Source: Croceicoccus sp. Ery15
GTDB taxonomy: Bacteria > Pseudomonadota > Alphaproteobacteria > Sphingomonadales > Sphingomonadaceae
Direction of reading: 5' to 3'
DNA length: 64,000 nucleotides
NCBI RefSeq assembly: GCF_020985305.1
Contig: NZ_CP087588.1
Coordinates: forward strand, 2,468,501 to 2,532,500
Shown: positions 63,399-64,000 of the stretch, piece after piece
Layout: each line of letters begins with the position of its first letter
How positions within the stretch are numbered: position 1 is the stretch's first letter
Made by a program: the position numbers and the translations under genes
Notes under the pieces: generated by a model
What the model was told of the DNA's origin: nothing
What the model saw: only the letters and a program-made list of their open reading frames with translations
Databases searched by the model: none

Positions 63399-63917
63399 TC
63401 AGTTGCGCGGCGCGCGCGACGAGGAATGGTACTGGACGATTCTCCACCCGTCCGCATCGTGAGCAAGCACCGATGTCGCCACGCCGTCGCGCTCGATCAC
63501 CCGGCCATCGCTAAGTTCGATGCGATAGCCATACGTCTCATAGGCATGGGCCATGTGCCCCATCCGGGTGACGGTCAGCGTGGGGTCGGTAAAGGTGAAG
63601 CTCACAATCGCGTCGAGCTCGGGGCCCAAATGGTGCTCCATGTAATTGGCAAAGCTTCCTTCGGCCTTGCCATTCTCGAAGATCGCCGACTCCTCGGCGA
63701 AGAGCGCGCGCATTGCCTGCGCGTCGCGCGCTTCAAGAGCGGTGCGATAGGCCTTGAGGGTTTCTTCAGCGCCCGCGACATCGTCCGCCGAAGCGTCCAT
63801 CGCGTGCATCTGATGGTTCGCATGGGAAGAGTGGTCCATCTGCTGCGCGAAGGCTGGCAGCGGTATCAGCGTGGCAACAAGCGCAGTCGCCGCGATGCGT
63901 GTCAAAGTCTTGGTCAT
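63399..63917 (-). CDS. Exported SnoaL/DUF4440-like protein with Met/His-rich N-terminus
   Basis: 172 residues. Signal peptide (about 1-24, PLPAFAQ), then MDHSSHANHQMHAMD, a likely copper-binding stretch, then an NTF2-like domain (ETLKAYRTALEARDAQAMRA, then GRVIERDGVATSVLAHDADG). NTF2-like exported proteins of this type accompany copper-resistance genes. It lies 24 bases after the outer-membrane gene on the same strand. Confidence 0.75.
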   Translation of the reverse strand: MTKTLTRIAATALVATLIPLPAFAQQMDHSSHANHQMHAMDASADDVAGAEETLKAYRTALEARDAQAMRALFAEESAIFENGKAEGSFANYMEHHLGPELDAIVSFTFTDPTLTVTRMGHMAHAYETYGYRIELSDGRVIERDGVATSVLAHDADGWRIVQYHSSSRAPRN

Positions 63918-63941
63918 GGAAGTTCTATCCTTTTTGAGATT

Positions 63942-64000
63942 TCAGAACCAGAATCGCACACCGACGACATAATTGGTGACGCTCGGATCCTCTCCGGCGG
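63942..64000 (-). CDS. C-terminal end of an outer-membrane protein (CopB-like?)
   Basis: Only the last 19 residues are in the window: AGEDPSVTNYVVGVRFWF and the stop. A final strand ending in aromatic F-W-F is typical of outer-membrane beta-barrels, and VGVRFWF is close to the end of copper-resistance protein CopB. The Met/His-rich genes that follow fit a copper operon. The identification rests on very little sequence. Confidence 0.45.
   Translation of the reverse strand, partial: AGEDPSVTNYVVGVRFWF

Noticed and set aside
1..64000. CRISPR array
   Set aside because: No series of regularly spaced direct repeats was seen anywhere in the window.

Overview
The window is high-GC DNA typical of an alphaproteobacterium. 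Gene content (ParB-like, ArdC and DUF2493 plasmid-type backbone genes, an F-type conjugation set, many ATGA-coupled operons) points to the Sphingomonadales (Sphingomonadaceae or Erythrobacteraceae). That assignment comes from recognised gene families, not from a database search.

Layout. 1-755 is chromosomal flank, with the N-terminal part of an acetyl-CoA hydrolase/transferase-like gene. A tRNA-Leu(CAG) at 756-842 is followed by a tyrosine integrase (1020-2222), so everything to the right is probably an integrative conjugative element or its remnant, inserted at the tRNA 3' end. The backbone is damaged. Two inverted IS21 copies (2236-4267, 5'-truncated; about 12872-15328, complete) bracket a mobilisation module: truncated ArdC, MobF relaxase TraI, a 48-residue small protein, a relaxosome-type protein, a candidate oriT, AlpA, a Fic protein and a possible nuclease-like protein. 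The right-hand IS21 copy lies between fragments of an IS1380 transposase and a ParB-like gene.

Cargo (about 17.0-52.1 kb) sits between the ParB-like remnant and an intact ArdC. In order it carries: (i) an ethanol/acetaldehyde-to-acetyl-CoA operon (GAF-Fis regulator, ALDH, ADH, a DUF779-acetyl-CoA synthetase fusion); (ii) a sulfide/persulfide block (cysteine-free ArsR, peroxiredoxins, persulfide dioxygenase, YeeE/YedE pair, TIGR01244 sulfurtransferase, SQR, SulP, a 51-residue HTH protein, a bd-type quinol oxidase with its small subunit, a CstB-like MBL-rhodanese protein, two methyltransferases); (iii) a two-component system next to a remnant RND/YkuD chimera and an exported thiol-redox set (DsrE-like, TlpA-like, DsbA-like, ScsB/DsbD-like); (iv) a TetR/FAD-monooxygenase pair, MscS, and a TetR plus haem-peroxidase operon (catalase-like, unknown, DyP, thioesterase). 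Non-coding spacers with related-looking degenerate words lie between these blocks.

From 52.2 kb the backbone resumes (ArdC, a frameshifted gene, DUF2493/SLOG, SSB, small proteins). The F-type transfer operon (pilin, TraL, TraE, TraK) is cut inside traK, which is joined tail to tail with the first residues of traD. The rest of the type IV secretion system is therefore missing here, and the element is unlikely to transfer itself. The right end holds regulators (HTH, AlpA) and the start of a Met/His-rich periplasmic cluster that looks like copper resistance.

How the parts may work together (inference): SQR oxidises sulfide to persulfide and feeds electrons to quinone, which the bd oxidase re-oxidises. 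The dioxygenase, rhodanese and YeeE-type proteins handle sulfane sulfur and thiosulfate. SulP could carry sulfite or sulfate. Peroxiredoxins and the Scs-like thiol proteins protect against the resulting oxidants.
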